A DNA stretch of 64,000 nt from Flavobacterium sp. KS-LB2 (GTDB lineage Bacteria; Bacteroidota; Bacteroidia; Flavobacteriales; Flavobacteriaceae). Where the stretch lies: the NCBI RefSeq assembly GCF_036895565.1, contig NZ_CP145904.1, positions 2,108,001-2,172,000 of the forward strand, given 5' to 3'. A model generated the notes under the pieces. The model made no database searches, was not told where the DNA came from, and saw only the letters and a program-made list of their open reading frames with translations. Shown here one piece after another: positions 25,241-34,704 of the stretch; within the stretch, counting starts at the first letter, position 1; every line of letters starts with the position of its first letter. Made by a program: the position numbers and the translations under genes.

Positions 25241-26824
25241 CTAATTTATTAATGGTAATTTTATTATGAAGGTACTTCCTTTTCCCTTTTCACTTTCTAC
25301 ATATACTTGACCATTATGGTCTTCAACTATTCTTTTAACGTAAGCTAAACCTAAACCGTGACCTTTTACATTATGAATGTCACCGGTATGCTCTCGGTAG
25401 AATTTTTCAAAAATCCTTTTCTGAGCTATTTTACTCATCCCTAAACCACTATCTTTCACTTTGATAATGACCATATCTTTGATGTTTTCTGTAAAAACTT
25501 CAATTTCCGGAACATTAGGCGAGTATTTTATGGCATTCTCTAAAATATTTACAATGACATTAGTAAAATGAACATCATTGATTAAAACTGTGGTTCTAAT
25601 CGCTTTAAAATGACAGGTAATTGTTCCTTGTCTATCCTCCAATATTAAATTCACATGATCTATTGCGTCATCAATAATCTCATGAATGTTATTAGACTCT
25701 TTAGTTATATCTAATTCTTTCTTTTCTAATTTTGAAATTCGCAACACATTTTCCACTTGTGCGTGCATGCGTTTATTTTCGTCCTTTATCATTTGAAGGT
25801 ATCGTAAGACCTTTTCTTTGTCATCTATTATTTTTGGATTCTTTATTGCATCCAATGCTAAATTTATAGTTGCAATTGGAGTTTTAAATTCATGTGTCAT
25901 ATTGTTAATGAAATCATTTTTGATTTCAGAGATCTGACGTTGACGAATTAATTGATTCAATGCACTCGTATAAGCAATTAAAATAATCAGTGTAAAAACA
26001 ATAGAAAGAACAGTTACACTAACGAGTTCTGACAATAAAAATTTCTTTTTGAGCGGAAACGTAACTAATAATTGGTATTTACTATTCCCTTCATTATCCG
26101 TAAAAATAGGAATTGAATAGGTCGCCTCTTTATCATATTTAAACTCATTTGATTTAATTTTGGTCGCTAAATTGTTGCTGTAAATACCAAATTCAAATCT
26201 TGTCTCGATACCATATTCTTCTAATTCTTTTTTAATAAGTTTCTGTAAAACATCACTAGAAACACGTTCTTCTAGAGGCATTGCGGATAAAACATCCTTC
26301 GCAGAAATTTCAAAAAGAGCATTGTCTAAAATATCTAGATTGCCTGATTTTTCAATTCTAACATCAGGAATCAAACTTTGACTTACTCCTGATTTATCAA
26401 TCGAATTATTATTATACACTTCAGTTACACGTTTCGCGCTAAAGCTTTTAAATTTTTCACTATCAAATTTTTTATCAAAGAACGTTGGTGCAATATTATA
26501 ATTTTGAGAAATGATACTGTTTGAATATATAATTGTTTTATTAGTTCGTGGATTTTTTTGAACATAATAAAACTCTAAAATATCGTCTTTTTCAGGTACT
26601 TTTCCAGTACTGTCTTTATAATGATTTATTTTATCATAAAAACTATACGCCTCTTGCTTTTGAAGCTTATCCGCCACGTTACCAATCACTTGCTTAACAT
26701 GAAATTTAAACTGCTCGTCATTATTTTTAAATGACGTATTAAACCAATATACCTGAACAAGAATTATCCCTATTAAGGACAAACTCATTAATAAAACAAG
26801 TAATCTAAAAAAAAGTTTATTCAT
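25241..26824 (-). CDS. Membrane sensor histidine kinase
   Basis: A 527-residue kinase with two membrane helices (about 7-29 and 268-290) flanking a roughly 235-residue periplasmic sensor domain of no recognisable family. There is no clear HAMP domain. The H-box MTHEFKTPIATINLALDAIK lies around residue 310; then the N-box NILENAIKYSP, G1 KVKDSGLGMS and G2 HGLGLAYVKRIVEDHNG. It should autophosphorylate and pass phosphate to the adjacent OmpR-type regulator. A TAAATTTG element ends 5 bases before the ATG, so the mRNA may be leaderless. Confidence 0.94.
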   Translation of the reverse strand: MNKLFFRLLVLLMSLSLIGIILVQVYWFNTSFKNNDEQFKFHVKQVIGNVADKLQKQEAYSFYDKINHYKDSTGKVPEKDDILEFYYVQKNPRTNKTIIYSNSIISQNYNIAPTFFDKKFDSEKFKSFSAKRVTEVYNNNSIDKSGVSQSLIPDVRIEKSGNLDILDNALFEISAKDVLSAMPLEERVSSDVLQKLIKKELEEYGIETRFEFGIYSNNLATKIKSNEFKYDKEATYSIPIFTDNEGNSKYQLLVTFPLKKKFLLSELVSVTVLSIVFTLIILIAYTSALNQLIRQRQISEIKNDFINNMTHEFKTPIATINLALDAIKNPKIIDDKEKVLRYLQMIKDENKRMHAQVENVLRISKLEKKELDITKESNNIHEIIDDAIDHVNLILEDRQGTITCHFKAIRTTVLINDVHFTNVIVNILENAIKYSPNVPEIEVFTENIKDMVIIKVKDSGLGMSKIAQKRIFEKFYREHTGDIHNVKGHGLGLAYVKRIVEDHNGQVYVESEKGKGSTFIIKLPLIN

Positions 26825-26829
26825 CGAAA

Positions 26830-26837
26830 CAAATTTA
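26830..26837 (-). promoter_or_regulatory. -7 promoter element for the two-component operon
   Basis: The minus strand reads TAAATTTG, with only 5 bases to the kinase ATG. No TTG occurs 17-23 bases upstream. Confidence 0.5.
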
Positions 26838-26883
26838 GTATTTTAACAATATATTAAATAATAGATTAACCAAACATTAACAT

Positions 26884-27480
26884 CTAGAACACATTTTGTT
26901 TAATCTTTAAAATTTTAAGAATTTTAACAACTTCTAATTTTGTAGTTTCTATAGAAGTATTTTCTATGACGAAATCGCTTTTTGAGATGCGTTGTTCATC
27001 AGTCCATTGTGCATTTATTCTTTTTAAAACAAGTTCTCGTGTTGTTTTATCACGTTCAACAACTCTTTGAATCCTTGATTCTACTGGTGCCGTAACAGTT
27101 ATAACCAAATCGCAGTTTTTATAACTACCGCTTTCAAATAAAATAGCTGCTTCATAAATCACATAAGGAGCGGCAGTATGTTGTAAAAGCCAATGCTCAA
27201 AATGTTTTTTTACGGCAGGATGAACAATTTTATTAAGTTTTTCTAATTTTTTAGGATTGTTGAAAACAATTTTGGCTAATTCTTCTCTGTTCAACTTATC
27301 ATTTTCAAAAATAGTTTCACCAAATACTTTTTTAATAGCTTCCAAAATTTGTGCAGATTGCATGATTTTTCTCGCTTCATCATCTGCTATGTATACTGGG
27401 ATACCAAATGATTTAAAATAATTTGCAATAGTGGTTTTCCCACTTCCAATGCCACCAGTCAAACCAATTATTTTTGTCAT
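26884..27480 (-). CDS. coaE: Dephospho-CoA kinase
   Basis: A 198-residue P-loop kinase catalysing the last step of coenzyme A synthesis, ATP-dependent 3'-phosphorylation of dephospho-CoA. The P-loop GGIGSGKT is at 9-16; YIADDEARKIM, the helical LNKIVHPAVKKHFEHWL and the adenine-binding region with TAPVESRIQRVVERD follow. The gene begins 1 base before the glycosyltransferase stop and is in one operon with it. coaBC at 33486 provides earlier steps of the same pathway. Confidence 0.95.
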   Translation of the reverse strand: MTKIIGLTGGIGSGKTTIANYFKSFGIPVYIADDEARKIMQSAQILEAIKKVFGETIFENDKLNREELAKIVFNNPKKLEKLNKIVHPAVKKHFEHWLLQHTAAPYVIYEAAILFESGSYKNCDLVITVTAPVESRIQRVVERDKTTRELVLKRINAQWTDEQRISKSDFVIENTSIETTKLEVVKILKILKIKQNVF

Positions 27481-27481
27481 A

Positions 27482-28483
27482 TTAAACTTTGAAAAATAAT
27501 TCAGGGAAAGCTTCTTGAGGTTTTTGTTTCAAAATGATAATTTTATAAAAAGATTTTATAAAACCGGTTCCATAACCATAAAATTGTTTCCAAACGGCTA
27601 TCAAGGACAAATACCCAATTTTCAAGCTTTTATTTTGAAAGGAAGACACCAAAAACAGTACCAAAAAGTAAACAAAATACAACTGAAGTGGTAAATCAAA
27701 ATTAAAAATCAACATTAATAAAAAGGAGGAAAAAAATCCAATTATAAATACCGAAGGAAAGAAAAAAGTAAGCTTATTGTATTTAGGATACCAACTATTC
27801 AGAATTGGTCGTGCTTTCCCAAATTTATTTACCTGAATAGAAAACTTATTCCAATCAATTCTTCTTTTGTGATATACAAATGCATTAGGAAATAATTTGG
27901 TTTCAAAACCTAAATTCCACAAACGAATTGACAAATCTGGATCTTCTCCCGGATGAATATTTCCAAAACCTTTTGATGCTTCAAACGCTTTACGTGACAA
28001 TCCCATATTGAAACTTCTAGGTTGAAACTTATCAATTTTTTCAGACCCACCGCGAATTCCACCCGTGGTTAAAAAAGAGGTCATTGCAAAATTAATTGCT
28101 TTCTGTATGTCCGAAAAACTGTCAAGAGCCTTATCAGGTCCTCCAAAACAGTCTACATAATTCTGTTTTAAAGCTTTGTCAACTTCTGATAAATACTCTT
28201 TTGGAATAATACAATCCGAATCAAAAATGATAAAATAATCTCCTCTGGCTTTTTTCATTCCGTAATTTCTGGAATCCCCAGGTCCTGAATTTTCCTTGTA
28301 GTAATAGGAAATATCTAATCTGTCACCATATTTCTGAGCTATATCTTTACAAACGATAGAAGAACCATCTTCAATAATAACAATTTCAAAAATTTTGTTA
28401 TACGTGGAATGAGATAAACTTTCTAAAAGTTCATTAACTTCATCCGGACGATTGTAAACTGGTATAATTAGGGAAAATAACAT
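27482..28483 (-). CDS. Family 2 glycosyltransferase with membrane anchor
   Basis: A 333-residue protein. Residues 1-230 are a GT-A glycosyltransferase domain (GT2): SLIIPVYNRPDEV, VIIEDGSS, the DxD motif in IIFDSDCIIP and GEDPDLSIRLWNLGFETKL. The C-terminus (about 240-310) holds two or three membrane helices. It transfers a sugar from a nucleotide sugar at the inner face of the membrane, probably to a lipid or polysaccharide; acceptor unknown. No other polysaccharide genes are nearby. First gene of an operon with coaE. Confidence 0.9.
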   Translation of the reverse strand: MLFSLIIPVYNRPDEVNELLESLSHSTYNKIFEIVIIEDGSSIVCKDIAQKYGDRLDISYYYKENSGPGDSRNYGMKKARGDYFIIFDSDCIIPKEYLSEVDKALKQNYVDCFGGPDKALDSFSDIQKAINFAMTSFLTTGGIRGGSEKIDKFQPRSFNMGLSRKAFEASKGFGNIHPGEDPDLSIRLWNLGFETKLFPNAFVYHKRRIDWNKFSIQVNKFGKARPILNSWYPKYNKLTFFFPSVFIIGFFSSFLLMLIFNFDLPLQLYFVYFLVLFLVSSFQNKSLKIGYLSLIAVWKQFYGYGTGFIKSFYKIIILKQKPQEAFPELFFKV

Positions 28484-28556
28484 AAATTATGAATGTGGTA
28501 TTAAAGGTATTTTTTTAGGCTCAAAAAATTTTAACAAATATAATCTTTATCCATAA

Positions 28557-28586
28557 AAAAACCATCAACTATTAATTGATGGTTTT
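28557..28586 (-). terminator. Terminator after fabI
   Basis: AAAAACCATCAA (28557-28568) with TTGATGGTTTT (28576-28586); the minus strand ends in a T-run. Confidence 0.85.
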
Positions 28587-28604
28587 ATAAATAATTTGTA
28601 ATTT

Positions 28605-29411
28605 TTATTCAAACATTTCCATGACTTCCTGACTTACTCCCATGTTTGAAAAACCACCATCGTGCAATAAGTTTTGCAATGTCACTTTTCTGGTCAAATC
28701 AGAAAACAACGTCAGTGTATAATTAGCACAATCTAAAGCAGATGCATTTCCTAAAGGAGACATTTTTTCGGCAAAATTTATAAATCCGCCAAATCCTTTC
28801 ACACCTTGTCCAGCCGTTGTAGGTGTTGGTGATTGAGAAATTGTATTGACTCTCACTTTTTTATCTCTTCCAAAGAAATAACCAAAACTTCTTGCAATAG
28901 ATTCTAAAAACGCTTTGTTATCTGCCATGTCGTTATAATCTGGGAACACTCGTTGTGCAGCCATATAAGATAGAGCAACAATACTTCCCCACTCATTCAT
29001 GGCATCTTTTTTATACAAAACCTGCATTACTTTATGAAACGAAACCGCTGATACATTCCATCCCTTCTCGGTATAATCGTAATTCTGATTGGTATAATGA
29101 TTTCCTTTTCGAACATTAACAGACATTCCTATTGAGTGCAAAACAAAATCAATTTTACCGCCTAAAATTTCCATAGCTTGATCTACCAGATTCTCTAAAT
29201 CAGCGACCGATGTAGCATCTGCAGGTATGATTTGAGAGTTAGTTTTTTGCGCCAGTTCATCAATCGTTCCCATTCGTATAGAAGCAGGAGCATTTGTAAG
29301 CACAAAAGTTCCCCCTTCTTCAAAAACTCTTTCAGCCGTTTTCCATGCAATTGAATTTTCATCCAAAGCGCCAAAAATGATTCCTCTTTTACCTTTTAAT
29401 AAGTTATACAT
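28605..29411 (-). CDS. fabI: Enoyl-ACP reductase (FabI type)
   Basis: A 268-residue short-chain-dehydrogenase-like enzyme reducing trans-2-enoyl-ACP with NADH in fatty acid elongation. It has the atypical nucleotide motif GALDENSIAW (FabI type, not GxxxGxG), VLHSIGMS, and the active-site pair Y159 and K166 in YNDMADNKAFLES, fitting Tyr-x6-Lys. NTISQSPTPTTAG and HDGGFSNMG near the end are typical of the Bacteroidota form. It lies downstream of fabV, which encodes an unrelated enzyme for a similar reaction. Confidence 0.95.
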   Translation of the reverse strand: MYNLLKGKRGIIFGALDENSIAWKTAERVFEEGGTFVLTNAPASIRMGTIDELAQKTNSQIIPADATSVADLENLVDQAMEILGGKIDFVLHSIGMSVNVRKGNHYTNQNYDYTEKGWNVSAVSFHKVMQVLYKKDAMNEWGSIVALSYMAAQRVFPDYNDMADNKAFLESIARSFGYFFGRDKKVRVNTISQSPTPTTAGQGVKGFGGFINFAEKMSPLGNASALDCANYTLTLFSDLTRKVTLQNLLHDGGFSNMGVSQEVMEMFE

Positions 29412-29446
29412 AATACAAGTAATTTAAGTCTGTTCTTTTAAAAAAA

Positions 29447-29500
29447 TAATGCACCTTAATTTCGAAATGAATAAAACCATTGTGAAATTAAGATGCATTA
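29447..29500 (-). terminator. Long inverted repeat between fabV and fabI
   Basis: TAATGCACCTTAATTTC (29447-29463) and GAAATTAAGATGCATTA (29484-29500) match at 16 of 17 positions around a 20-base loop. On the minus strand an A/T run follows. It may terminate fabV or act as a regulatory stem before fabI; the sequence does not decide. Confidence 0.6.
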
Positions 29501-29535
29501 CAGAAACTAAATATATGATTTAGTAATCATTAAGA

Positions 29536-30726
29536 TTAAGCAATACTTTCGATGTTTACCACTTCGTTTGCATCTGCTTTATAATCAACTCCTTCAACGT
29601 CAAAACCAAATAGATTGTAGAAATCTTTTCTGTATCCCGCTAAATCTCCTATTTCAGATAAATTTTCAGTTACAGCTTCAATCCACAATTTAGCTACTTT
29701 TTCTTGAACATCAGGACGCATTTCTAAATCGTCAATGCGTATTCTTCCTTTTTCATCTACAGGAACTTCATTTCCTGTATATAATCTTTCTTGATACAAA
29801 CGCTGAATTTGTTCGATACAACCTTCGTGAATTCCCTCTTCTTTCATTATTTTATACAACAATGAAATATACAATGGAATAACTGGAATTGCAGAACTTG
29901 CTTGTGTTACCAATGCTTTATTTACCGAAACAAATGCTTTACCATCAATAGCTGCTAAACTATCAGCAATAGCAAATGCAGTCGCTTCCAGATGATCTTT
30001 GGCACGACCTATTGTTCCTTTTCTATAAACTGCTTCCGTCAATGAAGGCCCAATATAAGAATAAGCAACAGTTGTAGCGCCGGGAGCTAATAGATTTTCA
30101 GCTTTTAAAGCATCAATCCACATTGCCCAATCTTCACCACCCATTACAGCAATTGTGTTTTCAATATCATCGCCACTACATGGCTCAATTGAGATTTCAG
30201 ACACTTTACCAGAATGAAAATCAACTGTTTTGTTGGTAAAGGTTCCGCCAATTGGTTTCAAAGTAGAACGGTGTAAAACACCGGTAACTGGATGCATACG
30301 AACTGGAGAAGCTAAACTATAAATGATTAAGTCCACTTGACCTAAATCTTCTTTTATTAGAGCTAATGTTTGCTGTTTTACTTCATTAGAAAATGCATCT
30401 CCATTGATACTTTTTGCATACAAACCTGCTTTGTGCGCTTCTGCTTCGAAAGCAGCAGAATTGTACCAACCTGGTGAAGCCGTTTTACCTTCTGTTGGAG
30501 GTTTTTCAAAAAATACACCAATCGTACCTGCATTAGATCCAAAAGCACTTGTAATTCTCGAAGCTAAACCAAATCCGGTTGAAGCTCCAATTACTAATAC
30601 TTTTTTAGCCCCGTTTATAGGTCCTTTTGATTTAATATATTCAATTTGATTTTTAACATTTTGTTCGCATCCTTTTGGGTGAGATGTCGTACAAATAAAT
30701 CCTCTCATTCTAGGTTCTATAATCAT
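29536..30726 (-). CDS. fabV: Trans-2-enoyl-CoA/ACP reductase (FabV/Ter type)
   Basis: A 396-residue NADH-dependent enoyl reductase. N-terminal IIEPRMRGFICTTSHPKGC, nucleotide motif VLVIGASTGFGLASRI, and the active-site Y234...K243 in YRKGTIGRAK, fitting the Tyr-x8-Lys that separates FabV/Ter from FabI. The substrate loop GWYNSAAFEAEAHKAGLYAKSINGD and YSYIGPSLTEAVYR are present. It reduces crotonyl-CoA or enoyl-ACP. It has its own promoter overlapping the end of recN. Confidence 0.95.
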   Translation of the reverse strand: MIIEPRMRGFICTTSHPKGCEQNVKNQIEYIKSKGPINGAKKVLVIGASTGFGLASRITSAFGSNAGTIGVFFEKPPTEGKTASPGWYNSAAFEAEAHKAGLYAKSINGDAFSNEVKQQTLALIKEDLGQVDLIIYSLASPVRMHPVTGVLHRSTLKPIGGTFTNKTVDFHSGKVSEISIEPCSGDDIENTIAVMGGEDWAMWIDALKAENLLAPGATTVAYSYIGPSLTEAVYRKGTIGRAKDHLEATAFAIADSLAAIDGKAFVSVNKALVTQASSAIPVIPLYISLLYKIMKEEGIHEGCIEQIQRLYQERLYTGNEVPVDEKGRIRIDDLEMRPDVQEKVAKLWIEAVTENLSEIGDLAGYRKDFYNLFGFDVEGVDYKADANEVVNIESIA

Positions 30727-30803
30727 ACTCTTGGTTATTCGTTTTTTATTTATTCGTAAAATCGTTTTATTCCTATTGCAAAAGTCTTGCTTTTATAAGG
30801 AAA

Positions 30804-30833
30804 CAAATATAAAGTAAAATATTAGTTCAGCAA
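30804..30833 (-). promoter_or_regulatory. fabV promoter (TTG-N19-TATATTTG) within the end of recN
   Basis: On the minus strand TTG (30831-30833) and TATATTTG (30804-30811) are separated by exactly 19 bases. The TTG lies in the last codons of recN. The leader to the fabV ATG is about 70 bases. Confidence 0.75.
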
Positions 30834-32474
30834 GGCTTTAGCGTGATTTAAGGCCGAATCAGAAACAACTGTTCCTGATAACATTTGTGCTATTTCAACC
30901 AATCTTTCCTCTCCATTCAAAAGCTTCAGTTCAGAAAGTGTGTCCTCGCCAACAGTTGATTTAAATACTTTGAAATGTGCGTTCCCCTTAGCAGCAATTT
31001 GTGGTAAATGGGTAATGGCAAAAATTTGCATTTCCTGACTCATTTCTTTCATAATTTCCCCCATTCTGATGGCAATTTCTCCAGAAACACCAGTGTCAAT
31101 TTCATCAAAAATTAATGTTGGCAATTTTGAATATTGTGCCAATATCGCTTTAACCGCAAGCATAATCCTTGACATTTCTCCACCGGAAGCAACTTTTTTC
31201 AATACACCAAAATCAGTTCCTTTATTAGCCGAAAATAAAAACTGAAGAGTATCTTTTCCATTTTGATAATACGTTTCAGTACTATTAATCTCAATATTGA
31301 AGCGAACATTTGGCATTCCTAATGTCTCTAAAATAGCAATCAACTTTTGAGATAAAATAGGAATCGAATCCAATCTATTGTTATGAATTGTCCTCGAAAA
31401 AGCATCTAATTCAACTGTTTTTTGTTCAATAGAAATAGTTAATGTAGCAATTTCTTCTTCCATATTTCCTAAGGCTAAAACTGAATTTTCCAGATTAGCT
31501 TGAATTTCCAATAATTCATCCACTGAGGAAACCTGATGTTTCTTTTGCAAATTAAAAATCACTTGAAGTTTTTGACTGATTAAATCCAATTGTTCTGGAT
31601 CATTAATTAACTTCTCTGAACAGCGGTTCATCTCATCGGAAATATCATCAAATTCAATTATTACGCTTGTTATTCTTTCTAATAAAGAGTGATAATCAGT
31701 TGAAAAAGAGGCGATTTTTTGCAAAGAGAGCTTAATTTCATTCAAATTATGTAGTACACCTATTTGTTCTTCATTGGCAATAGCCAAAGACTTATCAATA
31801 GATTCTTTTATAATTTCAACATTATTCAACTTCTCAAAATCAGCCTCCAGGGTTTCTTGTTCGCCTGATTTTAATTGAGCTGCAATTAATTCATCCAATA
31901 AAAAAGTATTGTATTCTTGTTCTTTCTTAGATTCGCTTTGTCTTTTCAGTAGCGAATTCAATTTGGATTTATCCGATTTATAGCTTTTTAAAAGATATTG
32001 ATATTCCAGAATTGTTTCTTTATTATTGGCAATTGCATCAATAATTTCGAACTGTACAGTTTCATCCGAAAGTTCTTGGGTTTGCTGTTGCGAATGAATA
32101 TCAATCAAGAACAAACTCAATTCCTGCAATTCCTGAAGGTTTACAGGACTGTCATTTATAAAAGCACGAGATTTTCCAGAGGGAAGTATTTCACGTCTAA
32201 TTATGGTATCATTTTCATAATCTAAGTCATTTTCCTCAAAAAAAGGAAGTAAATTATACTTAGAAATTTCAAAGTGCGCTTCAATAACACATTTTTCTTC
32301 CTTATTTTTTAAAGAAGTTAAGTCGGCTCTTTTTCCTAAAACCAATCCTATTGCACCTAATATTATTGATTTCCCTGCACCTGTTTCTCCTGTAATTATT
32401 GAAAAACCTTTAGAAAAGTCAATAGACAATTTTTCTATTAAGGCATAGTTTTTTATCGAAAGTGACGTTATCAT
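30822..32474 (-). CDS. recN: DNA repair protein RecN
   Basis: A 550-residue SMC-like ATPase acting in double-strand-break repair. The Walker A motif GETGAGKS is at 29-36. A long central coiled coil (about 155-365) with a hinge follows. The C-terminal half has the ABC signature VASGGEMSRIMLAVK, Walker B LIFDEIDTGVSGEIA and the ITHLPQIAAKG H-loop. Full length. Cytoplasmic, nucleoid-associated. It ends the bamD-rpoZ-coaBC-DUF4835-recN run. Confidence 0.96.
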   Translation of the reverse strand: MITSLSIKNYALIEKLSIDFSKGFSIITGETGAGKSIILGAIGLVLGKRADLTSLKNKEEKCVIEAHFEISKYNLLPFFEENDLDYENDTIIRREILPSGKSRAFINDSPVNLQELQELSLFLIDIHSQQQTQELSDETVQFEIIDAIANNKETILEYQYLLKSYKSDKSKLNSLLKRQSESKKEQEYNTFLLDELIAAQLKSGEQETLEADFEKLNNVEIIKESIDKSLAIANEEQIGVLHNLNEIKLSLQKIASFSTDYHSLLERITSVIIEFDDISDEMNRCSEKLINDPEQLDLISQKLQVIFNLQKKHQVSSVDELLEIQANLENSVLALGNMEEEIATLTISIEQKTVELDAFSRTIHNNRLDSIPILSQKLIAILETLGMPNVRFNIEINSTETYYQNGKDTLQFLFSANKGTDFGVLKKVASGGEMSRIMLAVKAILAQYSKLPTLIFDEIDTGVSGEIAIRMGEIMKEMSQEMQIFAITHLPQIAAKGNAHFKVFKSTVGEDTLSELKLLNGEERLVEIAQMLSGTVVSDSALNHAKALLN

Positions 32475-32527
32475 TTACTATATTATTTTGTGATGTGGGC
32501 TGAAATAAACTAAAAATTGAAAATAAA

Positions 32528-33412
32528 TTAATATTTCATCAGCATCCATTTACTTGAATTCAAAGGAGAGATTTTATTCAGATTATCTGTCAAATCTGAG
32601 ATTGTAATACTAGGTCCGCCCGAAAAAATAGAAACGATTTCATCTGATTTGGCATCGAAAAAGACACGGGTCAAAAATGCGTTGGGTCTGGAAGTATTTA
32701 ACTTGGTTAAATCAATTAATGATCCTTTTATTTTTTCTTTAGAAGCTTTTAAATCTTGGCTCATTAGGTCTAACCCAACATGATAATCAAGCGTGGTTTG
32801 ACGTATTTGTTTGAATGCCGGAGACAAAATATCATTTATCAAAAAGTAACGGTTTTGATTTCCATCAGCTTGACTCCATCCTTTTGAACCACCTTGTTGC
32901 GCCAGAGTTGATATGCTTTGTGCAGTTTCAAAATATGAATTTCCCGATTCCAAAACAAAAGTATCCGCATCCATTCCTAAAATCATATAACTGTAAAAAG
33001 CCAATACTGAAACTAAATTAGAATCAAATGTAGTTGGGCTAAAGATAAGATTTTCAAACTCTGTATACCTAAAATTAAAATCTTTATCATTATAATTTAA
33101 TACCGGAGAGGAATAAGATGAATTAAAAATAGGCCTTGAAGATTGCACTTGAATAGTAGCTGTAAATTGATCTGAACTGTTTGAAGAAACAGTAATATAC
33201 ATCGAACAATTAATTTTTTCATTTTGCTTTACGGCTTGTCCAGTCCAGTCTGTTTTATTTACAAATTCACTTATTGAAGTTTGTAATGTTTTAAAAACTT
33301 GCTGATTTGTAACACTCAATTTTTGTGAATCAACCGTTACCGTACAGTTTAATTGTTGCGCTTGCGTAAGCCCAAAAGAAAAAAGCAGAAAAAAAATAAT
33401 TATTTTATTCAT
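32528..33412 (-). CDS. DUF4835 family exported protein (PorD-like)
   Basis: A 294-residue protein with a signal peptide cleaved after the TQAQQ region. It matches the Bacteroidota DUF4835 family: LNCTVTVDSQKLSVTNQQVFKTLQTSISEFVN, the W-containing DWTGQ and the C-terminal FFDAKSDEIVSIFSGG. From memory, some annotations name this family PorD and link it to type IX secretion; I cannot confirm a mechanism from sequence. Its position between coaBC and recN is common in the phylum. Periplasmic. Confidence 0.85.
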   Translation of the reverse strand: MNKIIIFFLLFSFGLTQAQQLNCTVTVDSQKLSVTNQQVFKTLQTSISEFVNKTDWTGQAVKQNEKINCSMYITVSSNSSDQFTATIQVQSSRPIFNSSYSSPVLNYNDKDFNFRYTEFENLIFSPTTFDSNLVSVLAFYSYMILGMDADTFVLESGNSYFETAQSISTLAQQGGSKGWSQADGNQNRYFLINDILSPAFKQIRQTTLDYHVGLDLMSQDLKASKEKIKGSLIDLTKLNTSRPNAFLTRVFFDAKSDEIVSIFSGGPSITISDLTDNLNKISPLNSSKWMLMKY

Positions 33413-33485
33413 CTGTAGATTTGTATAATTTATTAACGGTTAGCAATAATTGAAACATTGCATTTGTATTACAAATCCGTTACGC

Positions 33486-34697
33486 TTATTTCATAAAATG
33501 TACTTTTACTTTGTGCAGAATGTCATCTGCAACTGCTTCTTTTGATTTCAATTCCATTGGTTCTACATTGAAATACTTATCTATAAAGGTAACTTTATTT
33601 GTTGATTTACCAAAACCAGCACCGCTATCTTGAAGCGAATTTAAAACAATCAAATCTAAGTTTTTTTTCTTAATTTTCAAGGTAGCATTTTCAATTTCAT
33701 TTTCAGTTTCTAAAGCAAAACCAATCAAAAACTGATTTTTCTTTTGTTCCCCTAAAGACGCTAAAATATCCTGCGTTTTTTCTAGCTCTATTGTAAAATT
33801 ATCCGCAGCTTTTTTTATTTTTTGTTGTGCAACATTCTTGGGTTTATAATCTGCCACAGCTGCTGCTGCAATCGCAACATCCACATCAGCATAAAACTGA
33901 TGACAAGCCACATACATTTCTGCTGCAGATACAACATCAATAACGTTTATCAATGGATTCGAAACTTTACAATTTGTAGGTCCCGAAACTAAAATCACTG
34001 AAGCGCCTAAATTTGCAGCGCTAATTGCGATATCAAAACCCATTTTACCAGAAGAATGATTTCCTATAAAACGCACAGGATCTATTGCTTCGTATGTGGG
34101 ACCAGCAGTAATTAATATTTTTTTTCCCTTTAGAGGTAATTTACTATTTAAATCTGCTTCAATAAAAGCTACAATGTTTTCAGGTTCTGCCATTCTTCCT
34201 TCACCGGATAATCCGCTTGCTAATTCACCGCTTTCTGCAGGAATTATTGTATTCCCAAACTGAGTCAGAGAAGAGAAATTAGTAATAGTAGAAGGATGTT
34301 TGTACATGTCTAAATCCATTGCAGGAGCAAAATATACTGGGCATTTTGCTGATAAATATGCTGCAATCAAAAGATTGTCACAAGTACCATTTGTCATTTT
34401 AGACAATGTATTTGCAGTTGCTGGAGCAATTACCATCAAATCAGCCCAAAGGGCTAATTCAACATGATTGTTCCATTTTTCATTCTCATCATCTTGATTA
34501 TAAAAACTAGAATGAACCGGATTTTTAGATAATGTAGATAACGTAAGAGGAGTTACAAAATCCTTAGAAGCAGGTGTCATTATCACTTGGACATGTGCAC
34601 CTGCTTTTATGAAAAGTCGTACTAATGTGGCTGTTTTATAGGCTGCAATTCCACCAGAAACTCCAAGTAGAATTTTCTTACCGCTTAAAACTGACAT
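33486..34697 (-). CDS. coaBC: Bifunctional phosphopantothenoylcysteine decarboxylase / ligase
   Basis: A 403-residue bifunctional CoA-biosynthesis enzyme. The N-terminal CoaC half has the flavin-binding GVSGGIAAYKTATLVR, the catalytic histidine region NHVELALWADLMVIAPATANT and PAMDLDMYKHP. The C-terminal CoaB half has GKKILITAGPTYEAIDPVRFIGNHSSGKMG and the AAAVADYKP motif. It ligates cysteine to 4'-phosphopantothenate, then decarboxylates the product. A longer frame to 34739 overlaps rpoZ; the ATG at 34695-34697 leaves a 7-base gap and starts at the conserved SVLSGKKILLG. Confidence 0.96.
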   Translation of the reverse strand: MSVLSGKKILLGVSGGIAAYKTATLVRLFIKAGAHVQVIMTPASKDFVTPLTLSTLSKNPVHSSFYNQDDENEKWNNHVELALWADLMVIAPATANTLSKMTNGTCDNLLIAAYLSAKCPVYFAPAMDLDMYKHPSTITNFSSLTQFGNTIIPAESGELASGLSGEGRMAEPENIVAFIEADLNSKLPLKGKKILITAGPTYEAIDPVRFIGNHSSGKMGFDIAISAANLGASVILVSGPTNCKVSNPLINVIDVVSAAEMYVACHQFYADVDVAIAAAAVADYKPKNVAQQKIKKAADNFTIELEKTQDILASLGEQKKNQFLIGFALETENEIENATLKIKKKNLDLIVLNSLQDSGAGFGKSTNKVTFIDKYFNVEPMELKSKEAVADDILHKVKVHFMK

Positions 34698-34704
34698 AGT
34701 ACTG

